Assembly: GCA_028284925.1 (NCBI GenBank)
Contig: JANQQT010000109.1
Coordinates: 1 to 44,035 of the forward strand
Length of the DNA stretch: 44,035 nucleotides
Direction: 5' to 3'
From: Phycisphaeraceae bacterium
GTDB lineage: Bacteria; Planctomycetota; Phycisphaerae; Phycisphaerales; Zrk34
A program made the translations under genes and the position numbers. Of the stretch, positions 29,901 to 37,250 are shown one piece after another. Position 1 is the first letter of the stretch, and each line of letters opens with the position of its first letter. Below the pieces are notes generated by a model. It did not search any database and had not been told where the DNA came from. It saw nothing but the letters and a program-made list of their open reading frames with translations.

Positions 29901-30522
29901 ATTTGGCGGCGATGCTTCACAGCTCGGTCTCGGTTCAAGCGAATTTGTCAAACTCGGAACCATCCTCTTTGATTCCAAGGGAGATATCGACGCCAGCACA
30001 AGCGCATTCGGCCCCTACGCTCTTAACCTCTCCGCCTCTGACGGCCCAACACAGTTCCAACTCGCCGTTAACGGCGCTACCGATACCGATATCCAGACTG
30101 CCCCCGATGCTGAAGTCAGGGCTGTACCCTATGACATCGACAACAACAACATCGTCAACTTCGCCGACCTGGGATTCTTCCTCCCGGCAGTCGGTGAAAA
30201 CCCCGGTGGCTCACAACCCCCGTTCACCAACTGGGCGGACTTCAACGGCGATAACATAATCGATTCCGACGACCTGGATCTCCTCACTGAGGCGTTCGGC
30301 AAGTCGTTCGTCAACCCCACGTTCACTATCAATCCTAACGCTCCGACCGAAGGCTCGGGTGGTGGCGGCGGAGGCGCAGGCGGAATCGACGTCCTCGCCA
30401 TCAATGTCGACGATGACGAAGATGACAATGAAACTGGAACACCTCAATCCATAATCGGTGGCGGCTCTTCAAGCCAGGATCGCGTTAACTTGCTGTCCAC
30501 AGCAGAGGGCATTTCTCTCTGA
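20962..30522 (+). CDS. Giant LEPR-LLL exoprotein with lamin-tail, PA14-like, LamG, CotH and dockerin modules
   Basis: A 3186-residue acidic exported protein. The basic N-terminus is followed by the planctomycete motif LEPRLLLTA (45-53). Modules in rough order: lamin-tail 1 (54-165); PA14-like 1 (300-390); a module with YDDGFIAYLNG (413-540); lamin-tail 2 (553-665); LamG-like (695-890); PA14-like 2 (995-1100); chitobiase C-terminal-like with IRYTLDGTDPTE (1150-1230); CotH kinase-like (1270-1690) with FLRDVVSRDMQRDLGEAYTR and LYINGQYWGLFQTEE; a second NG-loop module (from about 1800) and short chitobiase-like unit; PA14-like 3 (2085-2190); a third NG-loop module (from about 2212); lamin-tails 3-5 (from 2370, 2551, 2694); cohesin-like (2895-3045); and a two-loop dockerin (3050-3115) with DIDNNNIVNFADLG and DFNGDNIIDSDDLD. 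GGAG precedes the ATG. It is probably surface-attached; the function is unknown. Confidence 0.93.
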   Translation: MLGISRLTDRVRRIRKRRHDLSGLNSRSSHDQTDGRHKWSDMDTLEPRLLLTAAISEFLADNSTSITDEDGDHSDWIELTNTGDAPINLNGWHLTNDLGDLTQWTLPDQSINPGEFLVVFASTKDRANAGSELHTSFELEELGGDLALVRPDGTTIESQFANYPALGVDQSYGSVRKNLDATFIDNTTDARVLVPADDSLGSTWTSASFDDSALAGWIQGTGSVGYDTSESSDAFDVNVYYSAGTINSLATADTAISGVNNRPGSPVNASAQVLDYVDAAAGNAGNFSLNNPFPGLNINIDDFALRATATIFISGDQAGDWTFGTNADDGVRLRIDGNDIIVDNTLHPPQDRFGTVNLTAGTHEIDAVFFERGGGAAYELFAAPGTHNAFNANFDLVGDPNGNLPLVSLQNLVTTDIEAEMFNQNASAYVRYPFDVINPNEVGSLSADVTYDDGFIAYLNGVQIDAVNEPASPTFDSTSTIDDGFSSTTIDLTPHLGLLTAGENVLAFHLLNANASDNEVLIAPEVNGRILGLPNPETFDIPTPGATNGLLDPVITEFQASNQSTLDDEDGDSSDWIEIHNPGAVDADISGMFLTDDALELTKWRIPDGTILAAGEYKIIFASEKDRTNPLSELHTNFRLSAGGEYLALVAADGVTPIFEYQPGGTDYPQQFEDVSFGLRGGASEPVDPGDGEGAETFVGLVAYYDFEDGAGTTVTDKSGNGFDGTITNPAGTTWTSGQVGSGALNFTGTGHVQTSATPLDLDITGASERTVSFWTKLNSSSQAGFFEFGQTPDQFGFKHTFSFAAFSLWSMQLGNTATSRQLPAATNGNWAHMAITYDGSEAQLYYNGAPFNAPVAVDLNTSDGGELTIGRLLGNSDYRGDIDEFAIWDVALDPATIADLHSGTHTPLSAPVPISRPIGIDKDGFTVTQRNASPTFPGEVTGEVGSGADPLSDADLLLSLPDNDPGIAQGLTVSDISSINFFEVTGGGSNGEFGNNEAFILDDFASDDNHFALRATANLVVPAGAEGKFEFKTTSDEGVRLRIDGIDIILDNSLHTAAANTGIANLTAGDHTLELVYFENVGGATLELSVRSLTASDEPQGDFQLLTILPDQQQPDVPPNPLDAPRVFFSSPTPGEANNQGVEFFVGPTTLSVGPGIYDTPFDLELINETPGVEIRYTLDGTDPTETTGTVYTGPLNISGQTNIRAKAFLDGADPSTTVTGTYIFLDDVIAQPKSNPGFPTGSNALEFGMDTAVTQSAIWGPQMEAALTQIPSISFTMDLDDFGHIYHNPGQRGRAFEVPVNVQFIDPTEGLQTEIDAGVRVRGGFSRSTGNPKHAFRLFFRSEYGEGRLNYPLFGDEGTDSYNSLDIRTSQNYSWAFQNNNNNTFLRDVVSRDMQRDLGEAYTRSRFYHLYINGQYWGLFQTEERFSDDYAESYLGGDEEDYDVSRTSGSTRTVNFVSGTDEKTRDLHSFFVQPGGLGDANVDDYFMLQGLNPDGTPNPEFERLLDVDNLIHYMMITYYTSDADGPGSEFTRPGINNYYFLINRENPDGMKHFEHDSEHSFDTGGAAGANYNMVSPFVNNGADFNRFNGHWMHEQLASTNSEYRQRFIDRVTEEFLTPGGIFTTPNVLAMIDSRAAEFDDAIIAESARWGNNGQFTKTTWEQAVQRMKDFVQGTGQFAFNSGSALISGDRAEAVVRQLQAVDWYPEILAPRIQPDGGAVTPGTEVTLSTVGETITVNTDTVILDGTPGTSPVHYFVPSAASPVDTVWFAEDFDPVAEGWTAGTNGVGYDNNPDYIPLIGAGSNVRALFTETVETSVYITSDFTVADASAIDELILDIHYDDAFVLYINGEEAVRSTGAILLGSPPLWNDVSIFTVGDTQGIDGQEYVLTDMKHLLKDGVNRLAIHGMNTNLTSSDLIILPELISRVSEEITLDSVGQIWYTLDGSDPRGVGGDPGPTAISYNQLEDFVLPGDSGSYLVPTNDPSEADWQLPSYVENASWKPATTGIGFDTNEISEIPGFTMRVVDTSGDVASLGIAQDVLGANNGGLPITSDTVHDVAYINHGDPAGLQSPAVLAMPGTADKENYAVRATANVTIPAGTWTISFGSDDGGEIHIPGVTFTNKVNEDGATGDPEKITFAAPRGYGITSGTFTLTEPLQTTLTMDFYERGGGDTWEVAISNGGARTILQDGTLGWTVRTTGADVDFTPAITTDIEADVHDVNSSVYLRMPFNVTDANDVTSVLFSMQYDDGYVAYINGTKIAEANAPATPLFNSVATDTRSDVAVLNQLDEVGPIPNINGLLVEGQNVLGIHVLNISADDVDLLATPTLTATRGAQPFQINESGPVRARTFHQGEWSPIAEAFFLTGEQTLSVSEIHYNPAGPSAAEELAGFLNNDDFEYIELVNNGLNTVSLGGARFTDGIQFDFTGSDVTSLDPGERVIIVKNKAAFESRHGTGHNVAGEYLGSLDNGGETLALVDALGDPIQSFTYNDAGSFPTLPDGNGPSLVLIDYTAIPGTEPEATAFLNDGTNWRPSFEVDGNPGIQGADLLTDIVVNEVLAHSNLPNTDFVEILNRGTSPVDISGWFISDAAANLGKFEIPAATILNPGEYITFDETDFNPSGGVDAGDFAFSSSNGDQVFLTVGVDGVPVGYADVVDFGASFPDESFGRWPNGTGELIPQLSLTPGADNSGPRFGPLIISEIMYNPPAPTQNELDNFDPNLDDEDFEFVEIHNPTGTPVNLENWQLRKGVDIDFDITETIGPLETIVVVTFNPTNPDNSGRLDAFRARYGIGNEVTIYGGFSGQLDNGGETVDLKRPDNPTLEGEIPRGIEDRAVFDDESPWPTPTPDGLGDSIHRTDPQAFGVFASSWTAGTPTPGSVNFVAGTPEVDVHLVPRRTPTAFDTSGALPTHDGPDADFWQREQNQFSVEVWVKVDQAIDTFTSGSIRVDFDNTGADAVAVDHGSVFDLNPSMTINSGAGFVEFGGDASQLGLGSSEFVKLGTILFDSKGDIDASTSAFGPYALNLSASDGPTQFQLAVNGATDTDIQTAPDAEVRAVPYDIDNNNIVNFADLGFFLPAVGENPGGSQPPFTNWADFNGDNIIDSDDLDLLTEAFGKSFVNPTFTINPNAPTEGSGGGGGGAGGIDVLAINVDDDEDDNETGTPQSIIGGGSSSQDRVNLLSTAEGISL

Positions 30523-30549
30523 TATCCAACTCCTCACCATAAACCTACA

Positions 30550-30583
30550 AAAGGCCTCCGATACACTCTCGGAGGCCTTTTTT
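30550..30583 (+). terminator. Strong intrinsic terminator after the giant exoprotein gene
   Basis: A perfect 12-base-pair stem, AAAGGCCTCCGA (30550-30561) with TCGGAGGCCTTT (30569-30580), around a seven-base loop, runs directly into a T-tract (TTTTTT, 30578-30583). It starts 28 bases after the stop codon. It should block read-through into the next gene, which therefore needs its own promoter in 30584-30737. No good promoter could be picked there by eye. Confidence 0.92.
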
Positions 30584-30737
30584 CTCTAATTGACGCACCA
30601 TTCACCGACCCCATAACCATTTTTACCCAATTCTTGATCCTACTTTGAACGATCTGCCGTTACGTTCGTTAGTTCTATGGCACGGCGTAAGATTTGAATG
30701 CGCCTCATGATCAGCACCCCAGAACAGGAAAACCACC

Positions 30738-33700
30738 ATGTTCCGTCAATTCTCCCACGCGGTTATCGTCCTTCTTATCCTCTCATTCTTCACCTACGCC
30801 TCGCTCGCTCGCGAAATCTCCTCCATCGAGGATTTCGCCCTCGCCAAGGACCGGGCGGCAGCACTCAAACAGCTCATCCCCGGCACGAAGGAATACTATT
30901 ACTTCCACTGCCTCCACTACCAGAATTCCGGCCAGTTTGAGAAGATCAACCCTCTCATGAAACTTTGGATCAAGCGCTATGGCTACACCTCCCGCGTGCG
31001 CGAAATCCTCAATCGCCAGGCTCTCCTCAATTACAAAGCAAATCCGAACGGAACACTCGGCTACCTTATCAAGCATCTCAACGTTTCATTCAACCATCAA
31101 CGTGAATCTCTCAGGAAAAAGACTAACCTCCCCACCGTCCTCGACCCCAAACTCATCTCGCACGCCTCCTACGCCGCCCGCGCCTACCGCTCCTACTCCA
31201 ACATCCACGGCTTTGAACATTCCGCCCACGACTGGCTCATCACCCAAAGCCTCAATGCCACACGTCTCCGACACCTTCTCTCCCAACTCCAACGACCCGA
31301 CTACGCCAACCTGCCCAAGCTCATCATCGCCGATCTCCGGAATAAACACAGCCGCGGTTTCGGCTCACACGCCATCCACCGAAAACTTCTCAAATCCCAA
31401 ATGGATGAGCTGATCAAGCTCGACTCCGGTCTCCTTAAGAATTCAAATTTCGTCTATACCTATCTCACCAAACTTCATCCCAACGCAGACGTCGATCCCA
31501 TTCACAATCACGCTGAACGCCTCGCCCATCTCAAACGGATGTGGAACTTCGTCAAGGATCTGGCGCCTCGGTTCAATTCCCTCAAAGCCAACGTCCTCTA
31601 CCATCGCCTCGTCTACGATCGCACACACGGCGACTACAACAAAGAGCGCTTCATGACCTACCTCAAACTCCCCCGTGCCATTGGCTACATGCGAAGTGCC
31701 TATCTCCGCAGCAATGCCCATAGACACTACAACGCATCACTCTCCGCCAATTACCAGTCTTATACCAAGCTCATCCCCATCCATAATGACACCAAACTCG
31801 TCCGCTCATACCTCATGCACTTCTTCCTCGCCGAGAAAAACTACAAGCCCTACCTCACCTGGCTCAACGACAACTTCACGAAACACCTCTTCGCCGAAAC
31901 CATGATCGTCAATGGCGTCGGTGACCATGAACAGTGGTACTCCATGATCCCGCCGGCCACCTACAAGGTGCTCAAGGAACGCGTCGACCTTGACTTCGCC
32001 TACACCAATCGCGAAGTCTATTCCCCGGATGAGAAGGTCTCGCTCGACCTCTTTGTCAAAAACGTCCCCACGCTCATCGTCAAGGTGTACCACATCAATG
32101 CCCTTAACTTCTACCGCGCCAACTACAACGCGATTAACACCAACATCAATTTAGACGGCCTTGTCGCCAACCTCGAGAAAACCTACAAATACCCCGAAGT
32201 CGCACTCATCCGCAAGAAGCGAACCTTTACGTTTGATCAACTCGCCAAGCCCGGTATTTACGTCATCGACTTCATCGGCAACGGAAAATCCTCCCGCTCC
32301 CTCATCCGCAAAGGCAATCTACGATACATCTCACGCACCACACCCGCCGGTCACATCTTCACCGTCCTCGACCAACGCAACCGAAAACTCCAGAACGCCA
32401 AAATCTGGATGGCCGGTCGCGAATACCTCGCCGACCAGAACGGCAACATCGCCATCCCTTACTCCACCAAGCCCGGCCCACAGTCCATCATCCTCGTCAG
32501 CGGTACAACCGCGACGCTCGCACGATTCAACCACGAATCCGAAAACTACAACATCGTCGCCGGCATCCACGTCGACCGTGAACAACTCATCAAACACAAG
32601 AAAGCCACCGTCTCCATACGACCCGCCCTCTACATCAACGGCGTCCCCACCTCACTCAAACTCCTCAAGAACGTCAAACTCGTCATCTCCTCCACCAACC
32701 ACGACGGCGTCAACACCACCAAGGATGTCCCCAACTTCAAGATCTTCGAGGACCGCGAGTCGCTCTTCGAATTCCAGACTCCCGATCGACTTCGCGCCAT
32801 CAACTTCACCCTCACCGCCAAAGTCAAAAACATCAGCCGCAACACCGATCAATACGTTTCCGATTCACAGGCCTTCTCGCTGAACAACATCACCCGAACA
32901 GAAAAAATCCACGATCTCCACTTCTCCAAATCTGAAAACAGATTCGCTATCGACGTCCTTGGTCGCTCTGGCGAAGTCAAACCCGACCACCCCGTCTACC
33001 TTACCATCAAACACAAAGATTTTCGCCAGGTCGTCAACGCAACACTCCAGACCGACAAAAACGGCCGCATCCAGCTCGGCACCCTCGCCGACATCGCCTA
33101 CCTCACCGCACGCCTCAACTCGGGAATCAATAAAACGCTACGGCCCGCCTCTGACCGCCATACCTACCAGTCCGCCATCCACGCCGCCGTCGGTCAGACC
33201 ATCACCATCCCCTTCATGCCCGACTCCAACGACCCCAAACGAACCGAACTCTCTCTCCTCGAAACACGCACCGGCACTTTCGTCAACGACCACTACTCTG
33301 CCATCGCCATTAACGATGGTATGCTTGAAATCAAAAACCTCCCACGCGGTGACTACGACCTCCTCATCAAGCCTTCCAGCACACGCATCAACATCCGCGT
33401 CACCCAGGGCGAAACACGCGAAGGTTACGTCCTCGCCCAAAACCGACAACTCCAGGCCGTCAATACCAAACCACTACAGATTACCTCCGTCAGCAGCGAC
33501 AAAGAGAACATCTCCATCAAACTCCGCAACGCAACCAAATTCTCCCGCGTTCACATCATCGCCACCAAATACATTCCCGATCACGATGCCTTCGCCCATC
33601 TCGCACGGCCGGGCATCCCGAACCCCGCATTCATTCGCACGCCACGGATCATCAGCAACTACGTCACCGGTCGCGACATCGGCGATGAATATCGATACAT

Positions 33701-36700
33701 CCTCGATCGCAAATACGCACGGAAATTCAACGGCAACATGCTCACTCGACCACGCGTCCTCCTCAACCCCTGGGCCATCCGGACTACGCAAACCGCACGA
33801 CAGGACGCCAAGGGCGGCAATAACTTTTCTCCCTCACGCAAACCTGGATTCGATTCCAGATCACGCGGAGCCAGTGGCAGGGGACGAGCAGTCGCCGCAC
33901 ACGGAGGTTTCCCCAACTACGACTACCTCGCCGACCAATCCCACACCTTCTACAACATCCAACCCGACAAGAACGGTGTCATCTCCCTCAAACGCGTTGC
34001 GCTCGGCGATCGCCAACACCTCCACATCGTTGCCGTAGATCCTAACAACACTGTCTATCGCCATATCGCTCTTCCCGAAAAACAAGCCGACCAGAATGAC
34101 CTCCGGCTCGTCAAGAATCTTGATCTCAAAAAACATTACACCCAACAAAAACAGGTCCAAACTCTCCTCACCGGCGCCAATTTCAAACTCGACAACATCG
34201 CTACCTCCGACTTCGAGTCCTACGACAACCTCGCCCGAATCTACACACTCTACGTCACACTCAGCGGCAATCAGAACCTGGTCAAATTCAATTTCATCCT
34301 CAAATGGAACGACCTCAAGCCTGATCAAAAACGCGCCAAATACTCTGAATACTCCTGCCACGAACTCAACTTCTTCCTCTTCCGAAAAGATCCTGAATTC
34401 TTCCGAAAGGTCGTCCGCCCCTACATCGCCAACAAGGCCGACAAGACCTTCATGGACCACTTCCTTCTCGGAAACGACCTCTCCAATTACCTTGACCCCT
34501 GGTACTACAATCGCCTCAACATTGTCGAACGCATTCTCCTGGCACAGGCTATCAAAAAGGAAGCCTCCCACGCCAGACGCCACATCTCCGATCTCAACGA
34601 TCTTCTCGTGCCCAACATCGATCGCATCAACTACCTTTTCGACACCGCCGTCAAGGGCAGCTCTCTGGACGCCAACGATGACTTTGACGAAGCCAGATCA
34701 GACGCCATCGTCGATGAAAAGAAAAACGCTTCAAAGGATATGGCTGCCTTGAGCAGTTTGGCCGGCCTCGCCAATGCCCGCACCAAACGACCCGTTCCCG
34801 CCGCCAGTGCCAAGACCGATCCACGATCCATCGCACCCGGCAAACCCGATGCGAAGGGTCTTGCCTACGACAAATACAAAGACGCACAGAAAAAACGTGC
34901 CTCTGAAGCCCGTTCCGCATTCCGAAGGAACGCTGGCAAAGAACTAGCGCGAGAACCTAACCAATACTTCGGCGAATACGCCAAACAACGCCGGCAAACA
35001 CGACGCTTTTACGTCAAGCTAGACAAGACCAAGGAATGGGTCGAAAACAATTACTACAAACTCCCCATTGAGCAACAACTCGCCACACTTGTCACCGTAA
35101 ACTCATTCTGGAAAGACTACGTAAACCACCAGGATGACTCCCCCTTCCTCTCACAGCACTTCGCCGAGGCCTCCCGAAACTTCACCGAAATGATGTTCGC
35201 ACTTTCCGTCCTCGACCTTCCCGTCAAGGCCGCCAAGCACGACATGAAGTTTAAAGACGCCTCCATGACACTCCGCGTCGGCTCACCCGCCATCATCCTC
35301 CATAAACAAATCCGTCCCGCCGATCCTCAGAAGGCTCCAACCCTCATCCTCGTCAGCCAGAATTTCTTCCGACACGGTGACCGCTACCGCTACGTCAACA
35401 ACGAACGTCACGACAAGTACATCACCGATGAATTCATCATCAACACCGTCTATGGATGCCAGGTCGTCCTCACCAACCCAACTTCCACACGTCAGAAACT
35501 TGACATCCTCACCCAGATCCCCCGAGGCGCCATCCCGCTGATCAACGGCCACTACACCCGATCCCGACACATCGATCTGCAACCCTACCGTACGCAAACC
35601 ATCGAATACTACTTCTACTTCCCCACGCCCGGCCAGTTCCCCCAGTTCCCCGTCCACGTCGCCAAGAATGAAAAGATCGTCAAGTTTGCCGACCCCATCA
35701 CACTCAACGTCGTCGCCGAACCTACCAAAATCGACAAGACCTCATGGGCTTACATCTCTCAGTTCGGCACGGAAAAACAGGTCTTTGATTACCTCAAAGC
35801 CAACAACATCAATCGACTCAACCTCAACAAAATCGCCTTCCGCATGAAGGACGTAGGCTTCTTCGATACCGCCATCGCCCTCCTCAACCAGCGACACGTT
35901 TACCACAACACCCTCTTCTCCTACAGTCTCAAACACAACAAACCCAATGCCATCAACCAGTATCTCCTCCATCAAGAAAGCTTCCTCCGAAAATGCGGCA
36001 TGGCCCTCGCCTCGCCCCTCGTTACCATCCATCCCGTTGAGCGCAACTGGTACCAGCACATGGAGTACAGCCCGCTCGTCAACGCCCGCGCCCACCAGCT
36101 TTCCAAGCGACGCCAAATCGTCAACGATCGCTTCTACAGCCAATACCACCAGTTCCTGCGACTCATGACCTACCGCAACGACTTCACCGACAACGACCTC
36201 ATGGGTGCAACCTACTACATGGCCCTGCAGGATCGGGTCGACGAAGCCATGGCATTCTTCAAGCGCGTGAATCCTAACCGCATTAAGTCTCGCATCCAAT
36301 ACGACTATCTCACCGCCTATCTCGACTTCTTCAACGATGAACCCCAACTTGCACGCGGCATTGCCGAACAGTACAAATCCCACCCCGTCGACAAGTGGCG
36401 CAAACTCTTCACCAACATCGCAACCCAACTTGACGAAATCGAGGGCAAGAATTCCGCTGTCGTCGATGTCAAGGATCGCACGCAACAACAGACCAAACTC
36501 GCCTCCACCGCCCCCAACATCGAACTCAAGGTCGAAGCAGGCAAGGTCGCCGTCAATTACCAGAACGTCAACAAGGCCACCGTCAACTACTACCTCATGG
36601 ACCTCGAACTCCTCTTCAGCCGCAACCCCTTCGTCCAGCAACACACCGGCCACTTCGCCTACATCAAACCCAACTTCACCCAGTCCATCAACCTCCCGAT

Positions 36701-37085
36701 CGGCAAACACGAACACACCTTCGACCTCCCCAAACAGTTCCAACGCTCCAACGTCATGGTCGAGATCGTCTCCGCCGGTCAACGCAAGTCTCAAGCCTAC
36801 TACGCCCACTCACTCCTCATCAACGTCATGGAAAACTACGGCCAGGTCAAGGTCGCTGATCGCAAGAACGCCAAAGCACTCTCAAAGGTCTACATCAAGG
36901 TCTACGCGCAGCTCAACGACGGCCGCGTCCGATTCTACAAGGATGGTTACACCGACCTGCGAGGCCGCTTCGATTACACCTCACTCAACACCAACGAAAT
37001 CGATAACGTCAGAAAATTCTCCATCCTCATTCTCACCGACACCCACGGCGCCCTCGTCAAGGAAGCAACCCCACCCAAACGCTAA
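30738..37085 (+). CDS. Large secreted alpha-2-macroglobulin-like protein without thioester
   Basis: A 2115-residue protein with a clear signal peptide (1-24, ending ASLA) and no other obvious membrane span. Residues 25-400 are mainly helical. A middle block (about 415-1100) has beta-domain features seen in macroglobulin-type proteins: NREVYSPDEKVSLDLFVKN, PGIYVIDFIGNG and repeated 'tool, then DQNGNIAIPYS' patterns. Residues 1150-1350 and 1580-1930 are helical, with TPR-like character. The C-terminus (LNDGRVRFYKDGYTDLRGRF) resembles large planctomycete extracellular proteins. No CxEQ thioester motif is visible, so covalent protease trapping is unlikely. AGGAAAA precedes the ATG. Terminators on both sides make it a single-gene transcript. 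Its third codon positions are very C-rich. The family assignment is tentative. Confidence 0.75.
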   Translation: MFRQFSHAVIVLLILSFFTYASLAREISSIEDFALAKDRAAALKQLIPGTKEYYYFHCLHYQNSGQFEKINPLMKLWIKRYGYTSRVREILNRQALLNYKANPNGTLGYLIKHLNVSFNHQRESLRKKTNLPTVLDPKLISHASYAARAYRSYSNIHGFEHSAHDWLITQSLNATRLRHLLSQLQRPDYANLPKLIIADLRNKHSRGFGSHAIHRKLLKSQMDELIKLDSGLLKNSNFVYTYLTKLHPNADVDPIHNHAERLAHLKRMWNFVKDLAPRFNSLKANVLYHRLVYDRTHGDYNKERFMTYLKLPRAIGYMRSAYLRSNAHRHYNASLSANYQSYTKLIPIHNDTKLVRSYLMHFFLAEKNYKPYLTWLNDNFTKHLFAETMIVNGVGDHEQWYSMIPPATYKVLKERVDLDFAYTNREVYSPDEKVSLDLFVKNVPTLIVKVYHINALNFYRANYNAINTNINLDGLVANLEKTYKYPEVALIRKKRTFTFDQLAKPGIYVIDFIGNGKSSRSLIRKGNLRYISRTTPAGHIFTVLDQRNRKLQNAKIWMAGREYLADQNGNIAIPYSTKPGPQSIILVSGTTATLARFNHESENYNIVAGIHVDREQLIKHKKATVSIRPALYINGVPTSLKLLKNVKLVISSTNHDGVNTTKDVPNFKIFEDRESLFEFQTPDRLRAINFTLTAKVKNISRNTDQYVSDSQAFSLNNITRTEKIHDLHFSKSENRFAIDVLGRSGEVKPDHPVYLTIKHKDFRQVVNATLQTDKNGRIQLGTLADIAYLTARLNSGINKTLRPASDRHTYQSAIHAAVGQTITIPFMPDSNDPKRTELSLLETRTGTFVNDHYSAIAINDGMLEIKNLPRGDYDLLIKPSSTRINIRVTQGETREGYVLAQNRQLQAVNTKPLQITSVSSDKENISIKLRNATKFSRVHIIATKYIPDHDAFAHLARPGIPNPAFIRTPRIISNYVTGRDIGDEYRYILDRKYARKFNGNMLTRPRVLLNPWAIRTTQTARQDAKGGNNFSPSRKPGFDSRSRGASGRGRAVAAHGGFPNYDYLADQSHTFYNIQPDKNGVISLKRVALGDRQHLHIVAVDPNNTVYRHIALPEKQADQNDLRLVKNLDLKKHYTQQKQVQTLLTGANFKLDNIATSDFESYDNLARIYTLYVTLSGNQNLVKFNFILKWNDLKPDQKRAKYSEYSCHELNFFLFRKDPEFFRKVVRPYIANKADKTFMDHFLLGNDLSNYLDPWYYNRLNIVERILLAQAIKKEASHARRHISDLNDLLVPNIDRINYLFDTAVKGSSLDANDDFDEARSDAIVDEKKNASKDMAALSSLAGLANARTKRPVPAASAKTDPRSIAPGKPDAKGLAYDKYKDAQKKRASEARSAFRRNAGKELAREPNQYFGEYAKQRRQTRRFYVKLDKTKEWVENNYYKLPIEQQLATLVTVNSFWKDYVNHQDDSPFLSQHFAEASRNFTEMMFALSVLDLPVKAAKHDMKFKDASMTLRVGSPAIILHKQIRPADPQKAPTLILVSQNFFRHGDRYRYVNNERHDKYITDEFIINTVYGCQVVLTNPTSTRQKLDILTQIPRGAIPLINGHYTRSRHIDLQPYRTQTIEYYFYFPTPGQFPQFPVHVAKNEKIVKFADPITLNVVAEPTKIDKTSWAYISQFGTEKQVFDYLKANNINRLNLNKIAFRMKDVGFFDTAIALLNQRHVYHNTLFSYSLKHNKPNAINQYLLHQESFLRKCGMALASPLVTIHPVERNWYQHMEYSPLVNARAHQLSKRRQIVNDRFYSQYHQFLRLMTYRNDFTDNDLMGATYYMALQDRVDEAMAFFKRVNPNRIKSRIQYDYLTAYLDFFNDEPQLARGIAEQYKSHPVDKWRKLFTNIATQLDEIEGKNSAVVDVKDRTQQQTKLASTAPNIELKVEAGKVAVNYQNVNKATVNYYLMDLELLFSRNPFVQQHTGHFAYIKPNFTQSINLPIGKHEHTFDLPKQFQRSNVMVEIVSAGQRKSQAYYAHSLLINVMENYGQVKVADRKNAKALSKVYIKVYAQLNDGRVRFYKDGYTDLRGRFDYTSLNTNEIDNVRKFSILILTDTHGALVKEATPPKR

Positions 37086-37113
37086 CCAAAAGCTCCACCA
37101 CACCAACAACACC

Positions 37114-37144
37114 AGCCCTTGAGCCTTACCGCTCAGGGGCTTTT
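37114..37144 (+). terminator. Intrinsic terminator after the 2115-residue protein gene
   Basis: AGCCCTTGAGC (37114-37124) pairs with GCTCAGGGGCT (37131-37141), 11 base pairs with one G-T wobble, around a six-base loop and leading into TTTT (37141-37144). It begins 28 bases after the stop codon. Its position also shows that the next cytochrome gene cannot start at the in-frame TTG at 37119, which lies inside this hairpin. Confidence 0.85.
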
Positions 37145-37184
37145 CTTTGTGGCATGCATGACCACAACAGCAACTACACACGAA

Positions 37185-37193
37185 TGGTATAAT
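37185..37193 (+). promoter_or_regulatory. Extended -10 promoter for the pair 3 cytochrome gene
   Basis: TGGTATAAT is an exact extended -10 element (TGN-TATAAT, hexamer 37188-37193). The -35 position (37165-37170, CAACAG) is poor, as is common for extended -10 promoters. Transcription would begin near 37200, giving a leader of about 50 bases before the ATG at 37251, just downstream of the preceding terminator. Confidence 0.55.
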
Positions 37194-37250
37194 GATCTCC
37201 AATGTCACCTGTGTTTATGCACTCTCAATACGCTCCACCATATTAATCCA

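Noticed and set aside
35742..36809. A 355-codon minus-strand open frame inside the 2115-residue protein gene, and the similar long plus-strand frame at 32959-34038
   Set aside because: Both are low-complexity (V/G/E-rich and S/T/P-rich) mirrors of the strongly C-biased codon usage of the real gene.
37119..37250. Upstream in-frame extension of the pair 3 cytochrome (TTG start at 37119)
   Set aside because: It begins inside a terminator hairpin and spans the candidate promoter; the ATG at 37251 gives a proper signal peptide.
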